Origin: Scytonema sp. UIC 10036
GTDB taxonomy: Bacteria > Cyanobacteriota > Cyanobacteriia > Cyanobacteriales > Nostocaceae
DNA length: 64,000 bases
Assembly (NCBI RefSeq): GCF_009725235.1
Contig: NZ_WJFC01000027.1
Span: 30,656-94,655 of the forward strand
Direction: 5' to 3'
Shown here piece after piece: positions 44,893 through 52,979 of this stretch (positions are counted from its first letter, which is position 1; each line of letters opens with the position of its first letter). Made by a program: the position numbers and the translations under genes. A model generated the notes under the pieces. It had not been told where the DNA came from, searched no databases, and saw only the letters and a program-made list of their open reading frames with translations.

Positions 44893-47157
44893 ATGGCAGA
44901 ACTTAGTGTGCAAATACCAACCTCCAGATTTCATCTTGCCGAAGTAGCGCTACCTGAAAAGAATGGTAAAGCCGCTTTAGGAGATAAAAATGGACACGCA
45001 CCAAATCGGGTTTCCAAAGTCCAGCATAGCTTTGTCCATGCAGTTCCAGGACGGTTAAGGTTGCGAGTACCTCGCTTGCGCCATGACAAAGATTATGCAC
45101 AGCGCCTCCAAGTTTTGTTAGAGGCTGACGCTCTGGTTTCTAGTGTAAAAATTAAGCCTGCAGCGTCTTCGCTGACAATGACTTATAAAGTCAGTAAAGC
45201 AACGGAAGCCAAAATCCGATCGCATCTGAGTTATTTGATTCAGGCAGCAAGTGACGTTATTGTTCTCAAGCCTTCCACTTTACAAAAAGCTGCTGATAGC
45301 GAAACAGAAAAACCTTGGCCTGGTATGCAACTTTCGGCTGTCACGGCAGTTTTAGCCGTGCTGGCTGGACCTTTTGGGCTGCCGATTCCACCCTTGATGA
45401 TAGCGGCGACTATAGCAGTCACAACATTGCCTGTCGTTCAACGAGCTTGGGAAGGGATTACAGTAGAGAAGAAATTCAATATTGACTTTCTGGATTTTAT
45501 GGCGATCGCCATTACAACGCTTCAAGGTCAATTTCTCACGCCCGCACTCATGCTGGGGTTAATTGAAATTGGCGAGAATATACGCGATCGCACGGCTCGC
45601 TCTTCTGCCCAACAAACTCTAGACTTGTTAAGTTCCCTCGGACAGTTTGCCTGGATAGAACGTGATGGAGAGAAAGTGCAAATCCCCATCCAGGATGTAC
45701 AAAAAGGGGATACAGTCATCGTTTATCCCGGCGAACAAGTACCTGTTGACGGTACTATCGTGCGAGGAAAAGCATTACTAGACGAGCAAAAGCTGACTGG
45801 AGAATCCATGCCAGTCTTGAAAAAGAAAGGACAAAGCGTCTATGCCTCAACCCTAGTGAGAGAAGGAAGGATTTATATCTCCACAGAACGGGTTGGTAAC
45901 GACACTTGTGCCGGACAGAGCATTCAATTAATGCAGCAAGCACCCGTTCACGATACCCGGATGGAAAACTATGCTGCAAAAATTGCCCAAAAAGCCGTTT
46001 TACCAACTTTATTACTGGGTGGGATCGTCTTTGCCACAACTCGCAACCCAGCAAGAGCAGCCAGCGTGTTAACCCTCGACTTTGCAACCGGAATTAGGGT
46101 ATCTGTACCAACCACGGTTTTAGCAGCATTAACCTATGCAGCACGAAGAGGCGTTCTCATTCGTAGCGGACGGGCGTTAGAAAAACTTGCAGAGATAGAT
46201 ACTGTCGTTTTTGACAAGACAGGTACTTTGACTAGAGGTGAAGCAACTGTCGTTAATGTAGAAAGTCTCAACCCAGACACTACACCAACACGAGTGTTGC
46301 AACTAGCGGCTGCAGCCGAACAACGTCTAACGCACCCAGTTGCAGAAGCGATCGTGCGGTATGCAGAAGAACAGAAAATAGAAATTCCCGCCCGTGGGAA
46401 GTGGGATTATCAACTTGGTCTGGGCGTACAAGCAGAGATTGACGGAGAAACCGTTTATGTTGGTAGCGAGCGCCTTTTAGAACAAGTCGGCATTGCAATG
46501 GAACAGCTTGACGGCAACGAAAAGAAAGCAACTTCAACGATTTATGTAGCAAGCAACGGTCAATTGCAAGGTATAATAAAATATAGTGACGTACTCCGTT
46601 CAGAAAGTCGGGAAGTTATCTCAAAACTGTTAACAGTCGAAGGTGTGGAAGTCCACATGCTAACTGGTGACAACAAGCAGACTGCTAGCGTCGTTGCTGC
46701 AGAACTTGGTATTTCCCCAACCCATACCCATGCAGAAGCCTTTCCCGAGCAAAAAGCAACAGTTGTCCGCGAACTGCACGAACAAGGGAAAACAGTTGCC
46801 TTTGTTGGCGACGGGATCAATGATTCGCCCGCTCTAGCATACGCTGACGTTTCCGTTTCCTTCGCCAATGGCTCTGATATTGCTCGTGAAACAGCAGATG
46901 TAGTACTGATGGAAAATGACCTACATGGTTTGCTAGAGGGAATCGAGATTGCTCGTAAAGCCAAGCAGCTAATTCAGCAAAATACAGCTATGATTGCTGT
47001 TCCCAATTTAGCCGCATTAGTAGTAGCAGTTTTATTTGGTCTTAACCCCCTAGCAGCAACTATGGTAAACAACGGTTCAACAGTTGTTGCAGGCGTCAAT
47101 GGTTTGCGCCCAATTCTTACAAGTCGCAATCGCAAAACTCTCCCCGCAGCTAGATGA
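44893..47157 (+). CDS. P1B-like heavy-metal P-type ATPase without a CPC motif
   Basis: 754 residues. An N-terminal HMA2-like domain (about 45-120, FVHAVPGRLRLRVPRLR) lacks CxxC. ATPase motifs: LTGESMPV (A domain), DKTGTLTRGE with Asp441, RLTHPVAEAI (HP motif) and VGDGINDSPALAYADV. The membrane motif that normally reads CPC/SPC is LDFATGIRVSVPTTV, so it lacks the metal-binding Cys pair and probably moves something other than Cu, Zn or Cd. Its N-terminal domain is homologous to those of the flanking genes, suggesting they work together. Confidence 0.9.
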   Translation: MAELSVQIPTSRFHLAEVALPEKNGKAALGDKNGHAPNRVSKVQHSFVHAVPGRLRLRVPRLRHDKDYAQRLQVLLEADALVSSVKIKPAASSLTMTYKVSKATEAKIRSHLSYLIQAASDVIVLKPSTLQKAADSETEKPWPGMQLSAVTAVLAVLAGPFGLPIPPLMIAATIAVTTLPVVQRAWEGITVEKKFNIDFLDFMAIAITTLQGQFLTPALMLGLIEIGENIRDRTARSSAQQTLDLLSSLGQFAWIERDGEKVQIPIQDVQKGDTVIVYPGEQVPVDGTIVRGKALLDEQKLTGESMPVLKKKGQSVYASTLVREGRIYISTERVGNDTCAGQSIQLMQQAPVHDTRMENYAAKIAQKAVLPTLLLGGIVFATTRNPARAASVLTLDFATGIRVSVPTTVLAALTYAARRGVLIRSGRALEKLAEIDTVVFDKTGTLTRGEATVVNVESLNPDTTPTRVLQLAAAAEQRLTHPVAEAIVRYAEEQKIEIPARGKWDYQLGLGVQAEIDGETVYVGSERLLEQVGIAMEQLDGNEKKATSTIYVASNGQLQGIIKYSDVLRSESREVISKLLTVEGVEVHMLTGDNKQTASVVAAELGISPTHTHAEAFPEQKATVVRELHEQGKTVAFVGDGINDSPALAYADVSVSFANGSDIARETADVVLMENDLHGLLEGIEIARKAKQLIQQNTAMIAVPNLAALVVAVLFGLNPLAATMVNNGSTVVAGVNGLRPILTSRNRKTLPAAR

Positions 47158-47216
47158 GATAGTTGAGGTAACAAGAGTACGATAGAACGTTTTACTAATT
47201 CCTGGAGGAAATAATC

Positions 47217-47522
47217 ATGGCACCAAAAATTACTGATTTTGTTGAAGACGCAGGCGCACCTGGAATCATCGCCGGTATTGGTGCAGTGCTTCTTGCACCT
47301 GTCGTTATTCCTGTTGTTGCTGGAATTGGTAAGCCAATAGCCAAATCCATCATTAAGAGCGGACTGGTTCTTTTTGAAAAAAGCAAAGGCGCAGTTGCAG
47401 AACTCGGCGAAAGTTGGGAAGACATGGTTGCTGAAGCAAGAGCAGAACTCGCTGAAGGCAGACAATTGCCAGCAGTTGATGTTGCAGGAACCTCAGTTGA
47501 CAACTCTGATAACGGGATGTAG
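47217..47522 (+). CDS. DUF5132 small membrane protein
   Basis: 101 residues. One or two hydrophobic segments (about 13-43, GIIAGIGAVLLAPVVIPVVA) are followed by an acidic helix ESWEDMVAEARAELAEG, the DUF5132 pattern. CTGGAGGA precedes the ATG. It lies 60 bases after the P-type ATPase, is probably co-transcribed, and may be an accessory subunit. Confidence 0.82.
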   Translation: MAPKITDFVEDAGAPGIIAGIGAVLLAPVVIPVVAGIGKPIAKSIIKSGLVLFEKSKGAVAELGESWEDMVAEARAELAEGRQLPAVDVAGTSVDNSDNGM

Positions 47523-47525
47523 ATT

Positions 47526-47561
47526 ACCCCCCTCAATCCCCCCGATGGATTGGGGGGAGGT
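47526..47561 (+). terminator. Hairpin after DUF5132
   Basis: CCCCCTCAATCC pairs with GGATTGGGGGGAGG around a short CCCGAT loop. It may be a terminator or a dispersed repeat; the T-run after it is short (TTCCCTTG). Confidence 0.5.
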
Positions 47562-47579
47562 TCCCTTGTTCCCTTGTTC

Positions 47580-47642
47580 CCTTGTTCCCTCGTTCCCAGG
47601 CGGAGCCTGGGAATGCCTTAGAAGAGGCTCCGCCTCCCGAAC
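47580..47642. repeat. Dispersed CTCGTTCCCAGGCGGAGCCT repeat
   Basis: Preceded by tandem CCCTTGTT units at 47563-47590; contains CCAGGCGGAGCCTGG (hairpin) and GAGGCTCCGCCTCC. Confidence 0.8.
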
Positions 47643-47836
47643 AATCGTTATGCTTTAAAGAGCTCACAGTAGGGCGAGCTAGGACTTCCCCCAAAAGAAT
47701 TAGCCCTGTCAAAGTGGTTCATAAAATTTTGATTCAGACGGCAATTCCTATCTTTTCTCTGCGCTCTGGTGCGCCTGGGCTGTTAACAAGTAATTTATTT
47801 AACCGCTGAGACGCAGAGTACGCAGAGGTAAGAGGT

Positions 47837-47914
47837 GAGGGAACTATTGAAGCTCAAGCCGTGCAAACCGAATTGATTAGCCCTCAAGTTACGGAAAAGA
47901 AAGAAATTGATTAA
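47837..47914 (+). pseudogene. Short C-terminal coding relic (EAQAVQTELISPQ)
   Basis: The plus strand reads EGTIEAQAVQTELISPQVTE and ends KKEID followed by TAA. It looks like the acidic tail of a small protein, possibly a DUF5132-type copy whose front is replaced by the CTGAGACGCAGAG repeat. No start codon. Confidence 0.35.
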
Positions 47915-47942
47915 CAACGGTTATTGTACTCATCTCACTGAA

Positions 47943-48506
47943 ATGCCAAAAACAATCCAAGAAGAATGTAGAAAAATAGCTACATATAAACCCATATCTA
48001 CCAAAGTTGTCAGTTCTACACCCGGACGGCTGCGTTTGAGAGTTGCACCGCACCACCGTCAATCAGGAGATATGGAACGAATTGCAAACGCCCTGCAAGC
48101 TCAACCCAATATCACTCAAGTCAAAACTAATATTCACAATGGCAGTATTGTCATACAGCACGATACTCAAGATGGCAGCCTTGAAAATGTTCTCACAACT
48201 CTAAAAGATTTAGGCATCATCTTTGGTGATATAGCGTTAGGAAAATCTGAAGCTGCAGCCGAGGTATCCAACGCTGTGGTGGATTTGAACAAGCGAGTGA
48301 AAAAAGCAACCAATAACTCTGTTGATTTGCGCTTCCTTTTTCCTTTAGGGTTAGGTATTCTTTCCATTCGGAAATTACTTGCACAGGGACTACAGTTCGA
48401 GATTATTCCCTGGTATGTGTTAGCGTGGTATGCCTTTGATAGCTTTATTAAACTCCATGGAATGACCTCACAGCATTCAACAAATGAAATAGACAGAGAT
48501 GGCTAA
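47943..48506 (+). CDS. HMA2-like domain protein with C-terminal hydrophobic segments
   Basis: About 187 residues from MPKTIQEECRKI. The HMA2-like domain (about 22-95) carries VVSSTPGRLRLRVAPHH, the same H/S-x-x-G-R-(L/V)-R signature as the two upstream genes. Residues about 135-180 hold two hydrophobic segments (LFPLGLGILSIRKLL, IIPWYVLAWYAF). A TTG at 47907 would add 12 residues. It is the fourth member of the cluster. Confidence 0.75.
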   Translation: MPKTIQEECRKIATYKPISTKVVSSTPGRLRLRVAPHHRQSGDMERIANALQAQPNITQVKTNIHNGSIVIQHDTQDGSLENVLTTLKDLGIIFGDIALGKSEAAAEVSNAVVDLNKRVKKATNNSVDLRFLFPLGLGILSIRKLLAQGLQFEIIPWYVLAWYAFDSFIKLHGMTSQHSTNEIDRDG

Positions 48507-48586
48507 TGGCTAATTGCTAATTGCTAATGGCTAATTGCTAATGGCTAATGGCTAATTGCTAATGACCAATGACCAATGACCAATGA
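48507..48586. repeat. Short tandem repeats GCTAATG/GCTAATT and ACCAATG
   Basis: About eight heptamer-type units (GGCTAATTGCTAATG) followed by three ACCAATG units. Related GCTAATG / CATTAGC runs are at 60338 and 60612. Confidence 0.9.
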
Positions 48587-49387
48587 CTAACTACCCGTAG
48601 AACAATAGTATCGTTCTCCTAATTTCCAAAGCTTCAGAGCAACAATAAGAAAGAGAATACCTGCTATTGGCGAGACATAACAAAACAACAAAGGCACTAA
48701 AAAAGCACCTTCTTTTTCAAGCACTGCGAGCAAAGGAAAATAGCTGACACAAGCAAACGGTACTAAGAAAGTAAAAAAGCGCTGAAACCACTTGCCATAA
48801 ATTGAAAGAGGGTACTGAGCCGTTTCAACTCCTCCATAAGTGAAGATATTCATAATTTCGAGAGACTCAATAGTCCAGAATGTCAGCGTTGCTTGTATAA
48901 TAACGATACCCATAAAGAGAGCAACTCCACCAATAAAAGAAGTGCTTAAAAGCCACAATTTTTGAATGGTAAAAGGAATGTGGAGAGTTGAAAGCGACCA
49001 CCCCATAACGAGAATTCCTTGAGAAAATCGTCCTATTCGTTTCAATGTAAATTCTATGCCTAAAAGTTGAAGTACTGTAGTACGTGGACGGAGAAGTAAA
49101 CGGTCAAAGTCGCCATTTTTAATAATTTTTGAGAACGAATCAAAACCCCGTCCAAGAGCATTAGCACAGGCAAAAGAAATATTAATCATACCATAAAATA
49201 GAGCAACTTCTGAGAGACTCCACGAACCAATACTATTAAAACGAGTAAAAAGCGCCCAGATTCCAAAAAACTCAATAATAGTTCCTAAAAATTGCCCCAA
49301 GATTTGAAGCCAGAAGGACACTTTATACTGCATTTGCGCCTTAAAAGATACAGAGATATATCGAAGGTAAAGCAAAAAATCATTCAT
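48587..49387 (-). CDS. ABC-2 family permease (second subunit)
   Basis: 266 residues, six hydrophobic segments; opening LLYLRYISVSFKAQMQYKVSF, then FFGIWALFTRFNSIGSWSLS. It matches the ABC2_membrane_6 (DUF990-like) exporter permease type. It is the third gene of an ATPase-permease-permease set on the minus strand, separated from the first permease by a 310-base repeat block. Substrate unknown. Confidence 0.85.
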   Translation of the reverse strand: MNDFLLYLRYISVSFKAQMQYKVSFWLQILGQFLGTIIEFFGIWALFTRFNSIGSWSLSEVALFYGMINISFACANALGRGFDSFSKIIKNGDFDRLLLRPRTTVLQLLGIEFTLKRIGRFSQGILVMGWSLSTLHIPFTIQKLWLLSTSFIGGVALFMGIVIIQATLTFWTIESLEIMNIFTYGGVETAQYPLSIYGKWFQRFFTFLVPFACVSYFPLLAVLEKEGAFLVPLLFCYVSPIAGILFLIVALKLWKLGERYYCSTGS

Positions 49388-49434
49388 ATCTACAAATGAA
49401 ATTAATACTTGTCAGTTAAGCCTAAAAATGCGAA

Positions 49435-49640
49435 AACACGTAGGTTGGGTTGAGGAACGAAACCCAACATTGACAGACAAGAGTCGTAAATGGAGGGTGA
49501 GACCCCTCATCTGTACTCTCTCGTTCCCAGGTTCTACCACAGAATGCAGATCGCTCTGCTCTGCGGAGCAAGCGCTAGTTGCATACTGGAGGCGGAGCCT
49601 CCCAATCAGGCATTCCCAGGCTCCGCCTGGGAACGAGGAG
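49435..49640. repeat. Block of dispersed repeats inside the ABC operon
   Basis: GTAGGTTGGGTTGAGGAACG (49440 onward) followed by two copies of the CTCGTTCCCAGG / GGCGGAGCCTCC family. It lies between the two permease genes and may weaken co-transcription. Confidence 0.8.
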
Positions 49641-49696
49641 AGCGCTCAGGATTTTCATTCGCCAGATGTATCCTTTAAGAAGTCGGGGATCTGAGC

Positions 49697-50515
49697 TTAT
49701 CCACCTTGAATAACAAGCTTTTTTACACCATACTTCACTAAAAAACGTCCAAGGATAATAATAACAACTATCCAGAAAATTTGATGAAGCAGTACATTAA
49801 ACAATTCGTTTGGTAAAAGATTTCCAGTAAAAAGACGAAAAGGTTTATCTAGAAGCCCTGAGAAGGGAAGTACATCTAAGAAAGGCTTGAACCATTCAGG
49901 GAAAAAAGGAAGAGGAACAATCATTCCAGAGAAAATAGTAATCAGATTGGGAAGTACAGTATTGATTCCCTCGCCAGAAATTGTCCACATTAGTGATACA
50001 GTAAGAAGCATTGTGATTGCAGATGAAAGCAGAATTCCACCAATAAAAGAGACAAGAAAAGCAACTCCAGCAGCAAAGGAGGGTGGAAAAAGAAGCGAGC
50101 GCTCCGAAAGTCCTATAATAGGCAAAAGAAACATCGTGACACCAAGAAGCGGAATACCACGAAGTATCAGAGGTGCTGTGCGAAGTGCTAAAGCGCGAGT
50201 GAACCAAAAATTGTAAAGGTCAGTGGGTCGAAGAAGATCGTATCCAACCGCACCAGAACGTATGAGTTCTTGAATTTCTTTATCGCCTCCCCAAGGGACA
50301 ACCGCTATCAAAAACGCTTGTCCAAGCCATACATATCCTGTAGCCTCGCGGAGAGTCATAGGTTGAGCAGAGGTTGCATGAGTAAAAAATGCCTCAAGAA
50401 CCATGACTTTTACAAAACCCCAAAACAGCTGAGTTGCTACTCCTGCTAAAGCCGCAGTACGATACTGTAACAGAAGTGCAAATCTCGCAACAAATAATGA
50501 CCAATATGCTTTCAT
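49697..50515 (-). CDS. ABC-2 family permease (first subunit)
   Basis: 272 residues, six hydrophobic segments. The opening KAYWSLFVARFALLLQYRTAA and the stretch GYVWLGQAFLIAVVPWGGDKEIQELIRSGAVGYDLLRP (shown here only as a landmark) mark the ABC2_membrane_6 type. It pairs with the permease at 48587 and the ATPase at 50641. Confidence 0.85.
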   Translation of the reverse strand: MKAYWSLFVARFALLLQYRTAALAGVATQLFWGFVKVMVLEAFFTHATSAQPMTLREATGYVWLGQAFLIAVVPWGGDKEIQELIRSGAVGYDLLRPTDLYNFWFTRALALRTAPLILRGIPLLGVTMFLLPIIGLSERSLLFPPSFAAGVAFLVSFIGGILLSSAITMLLTVSLMWTISGEGINTVLPNLITIFSGMIVPLPFFPEWFKPFLDVLPFSGLLDKPFRLFTGNLLPNELFNVLLHQIFWIVVIIILGRFLVKYGVKKLVIQGG

Positions 50516-50550
50516 AGTATGTCTAGTTGAATATTTGTGATAAAAAATAC

Positions 50551-50633
50551 CCCACCCTAACCCTCCCCTTGGAAAGGGGAGGGAACTGCAAATTCAATTT
50601 CCCCCCTTTCCAAGGGGGGATTAAGGGGGGTAA
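50551..50633. repeat. Inverted CCCTCCCCTTGGAAAGG repeat
   Basis: CCCTCCCCTTGGAAAGGGGA followed by CCCCCCTTTCCAAGGGGGGA, two self-complementary units that can form hairpins between the ATPase and permease genes. Confidence 0.75.
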
Positions 50634-50640
50634 ATCCGAC

Positions 50641-51633
50641 TTATGTGAAAACTCCTCCTGAGTTTGCGTACAGTTCGGCAATTATCTCCTCAATAGGTGG
50701 ATTTTCAACAAAAAGATCCTCGACTTCGTATTTTGATGTAACCTGGCTAATTAGGGATGCTGCGGAAAGTTTTGTGGGATCGAAGGCAAGAGTTACGGTG
50801 CGCCCTTCCTTGGAGATGATACTGATCCCTTCTTCCTCAAAGCAAAAATCATCCTTTGTCAGGTCGATTCTTAAGTACCGACGTGAAGAAACTTGAGAAC
50901 GCAATGTTGCGAGAGAACCATCACAAAGAATCTCGCCTCCTCCTATAATGATGACGCGATCGCACAACGCCTCAATATCATCCATATCATGAGTCGTCAG
51001 GATGGTAGTTACATTGTGAGTTTTATTGAGGGTTTTGATAAATTTTCTCACTGCAAGCTTTGAAACTGCATCTAGCCCTATGGTTGGTTCATCAAGAAAA
51101 AGAATTTCAGGTCTGTGAAGCATTGCGGCTGCAAAGTCACATCGCATCCTTTGACCGAGGCTTAACTGTCTCACAGGGATCGAGAGAAAGCTGGAAAGAT
51201 CGAGCAAATCGATCATTTCTTCCCGTGTCTTAAGATACTCTGAATGGGGAACGCTATAAATATCTCGAAGCAAGTCGAAAGACTCAACAACTGGGAGATC
51301 CCACCATAGTTGCGTTCGCTGACCAAAGACAACACCAATACGACCAACATGCTGGATTCTATCCGCCCAAGGAGTGAGTCCGCCGATTATACATTTTCCA
51401 CTAGAAGGTACTAAAATACCACTTAAAATCTTAATGGTAGTCGATTTACCTGCTCCATTGGGACCTATATATCCTACAAGTTCTCCCCGCTCCAACGAAA
51501 ACGAAACACCTTTCAACGCATGGACTTCTCTAGTTTTTCGCTGTACAAGCCCTCTTATTGAACCAAAAAGTCCAGAAGAGCGTTCAGAAATAAAGAAAGT
51601 CTTTTTAAGGTTTTCAACAATAATGTGAGACAT
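50641..51633 (-). CDS. ABC-2 exporter ATP-binding protein
   Basis: 330 residues. Walker A GPNGAGKSTTIK (about 54-65), signature QLSLGQRMRCDFAAAM, Walker B ILFLDEPTIGLD, and switch His in TTHDMDD. A C-terminal domain of about 80 residues follows, as in DrrA/NatA-like subunits. It is the first gene of the exporter operon. Confidence 0.92.
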   Translation of the reverse strand: MSHIIVENLKKTFFISERSSGLFGSIRGLVQRKTREVHALKGVSFSLERGELVGYIGPNGAGKSTTIKILSGILVPSSGKCIIGGLTPWADRIQHVGRIGVVFGQRTQLWWDLPVVESFDLLRDIYSVPHSEYLKTREEMIDLLDLSSFLSIPVRQLSLGQRMRCDFAAAMLHRPEILFLDEPTIGLDAVSKLAVRKFIKTLNKTHNVTTILTTHDMDDIEALCDRVIIIGGGEILCDGSLATLRSQVSSRRYLRIDLTKDDFCFEEEGISIISKEGRTVTLAFDPTKLSAASLISQVTSKYEVEDLFVENPPIEEIIAELYANSGGVFT

Positions 51634-51737
51634 ATTTTACTGATTTGCGATCGCTTGAAGAAGTATTTTTCTCTTTAAAAGTCTTTACAATCACAACTAA
51701 ACAATGAATCGGAAAGCTAAGCCAATTTGTTAACGAT

Positions 51738-52184
51738 CTAATCAAACCAAGATTCTAGAGCAAGCGGTTCTACCTGTTGAATACGCTGAAAATCCCCATC
51801 GGTTGAAACAATGGTTAGATTGTAATGAATTGCAGTTGCAGCAATCCAAAGGTCATTGTCGCCAAAACCAAGGGTTTGAATGTTGAACTTTCGCCGCTCG
51901 ACTTTTTCTTTGGGACCAAAAGTGTTCGTAAGTTTGCCTTTGAGATTGCCATAAATATCGGCGATTGGTAAATTAATAGGCTAAAGGTCGATTGAGTCTA
52001 AAAAAGACTTGACCTGTTGGAGGTTAGCGGCTGTTTGTTCAGATTTAGTCGCCATGTATAGCAGTTCACCACGCACAATTACACTTGTTGCAACACCTGC
52101 TTCGCTATGAGATTGTAATTGTTGGATAAGATTAGGTTCGCCAAAGATGATGCGGCTACAGTGGTTAGTGTCAAGGAGATACAT
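51738..52184 (-). pseudogene. VapC-type PIN toxin with an in-frame stop
   Basis: Translation starts MYLLDTNHCSRIIFGEPNLI (first PIN Asp in LLDTN), reaches SFLDSIDL, meets TAG at 51981-51983, then continues in the same frame as PINLPIADIYGNLKG through GFGDNDLWIAATAIHYNLTI and STDGDFQRI to a TAG at 51738. The catalytic Asp residues lie on both sides of the stop. A single base change (for example TTG to TAG) explains it. The start overlaps the antitoxin stop (TTAATG). Confidence 0.85.
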
Positions 52185-52450
52185 TAAAATTCAGATGGGG
52201 AGCGGGTGTTGTAAACAAGCTGAAGACAATCCTCAAAGTCATCACCTTGCCAAGTTCCGGCAAATTTTAGAAGGTCTTTTGCTTTTGAGCCGCGCAAAAT
52301 AGGTTCGGTGTCTTGTACAGTATTTACGCGTTTAATAGAGGAGCCGTTATTTTTTGTTTTCAGGTATTCAAGATAGCTGAGGACTTCCTCTAAAATGGGT
52401 TCCGGCGTGTTGGCGATCGCAACAATTAATTGTTCTCTAATGCTACTCAT
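52184..52450 (-). CDS. Antitoxin of the broken VapC pair (DUF2281-like)
   Basis: 88 residues from MSSIREQLIVAIANTPEPIL. The N-terminal helix EPILEEVLSYLEYLKTK and the acidic tail GTWQGDDFEDCLQLV fit small antitoxins that precede PIN toxins in cyanobacteria. I chose the ATG at 52450; the longer upstream frame is hydrophobic and unlike the family. Its stop overlaps the toxin start. Confidence 0.75.
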   Translation of the reverse strand: MSSIREQLIVAIANTPEPILEEVLSYLEYLKTKNNGSSIKRVNTVQDTEPILRGSKAKDLLKFAGTWQGDDFEDCLQLVYNTRSPSEF

Positions 52451-52979
52451 TAGGTTTTTTATAAGTTGGTTAAAGTCACTGTTCTGATTTTGCCTAATTT
52501 TTTCTACAACTGCAACAATAAAGAGAAATATAATACATATTATTAGGTCGAGCAACCGTTCAGCAAAAAGCTTACATCGAATAGCAGCCGTGTCTGATGA
52601 CGCAAGACATCAAGCTTCGCGTTTAACAGTTCTAACTGCGCTAATTTTTCTGAAATGTACCTTGCGTGGATCAATCCCTCTAATATGTCCTTGTGTTATT
52701 GCCAAAATGTCAGTATCATAAGACTACATACAAGCTAAATCTAAGTATATAGTACAGTGCTATGGTGTGAATAAGTAAACTCTTTCGTATGGACGCTATT
52801 TCCAATTGCCCAATTTCATTGGATGTCAGGTTCCGCGTGGGAAAGAGGGACGAGGGACAAAAAACTCCTCTTCTCTCTGCGACCTCAGCGCCTCTGCGGT
52901 TGAAAAATTTATTAAACCACAGAGACGCAGAGAGCACAGAGGAAGAAAAAAGAGATTTTACAAATGATTTGTATCTAAA
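52451..52979. other. Intergenic region with CTCTGCG repeats
   Basis: About 530 bases. 52876-52945 is an inverted repeat of the CTCAGCGCCTCTGCGGTT / AACCACAGAGACGCAGAG family, also at 47757-47830 and 60424-60500. Open frames over it are translations of the repeat. No gene. Confidence 0.65.

Noticed and set aside
45755..46964. Long minus-strand frames inside the P-type ATPase gene
   Set aside because: They are antisense shadows of a fully conserved ATPase frame.
48507..48586. CRISPR array
   Set aside because: The units are 7-8 bases long without spacers; this is a short tandem repeat. No CRISPR array was seen anywhere in the window.
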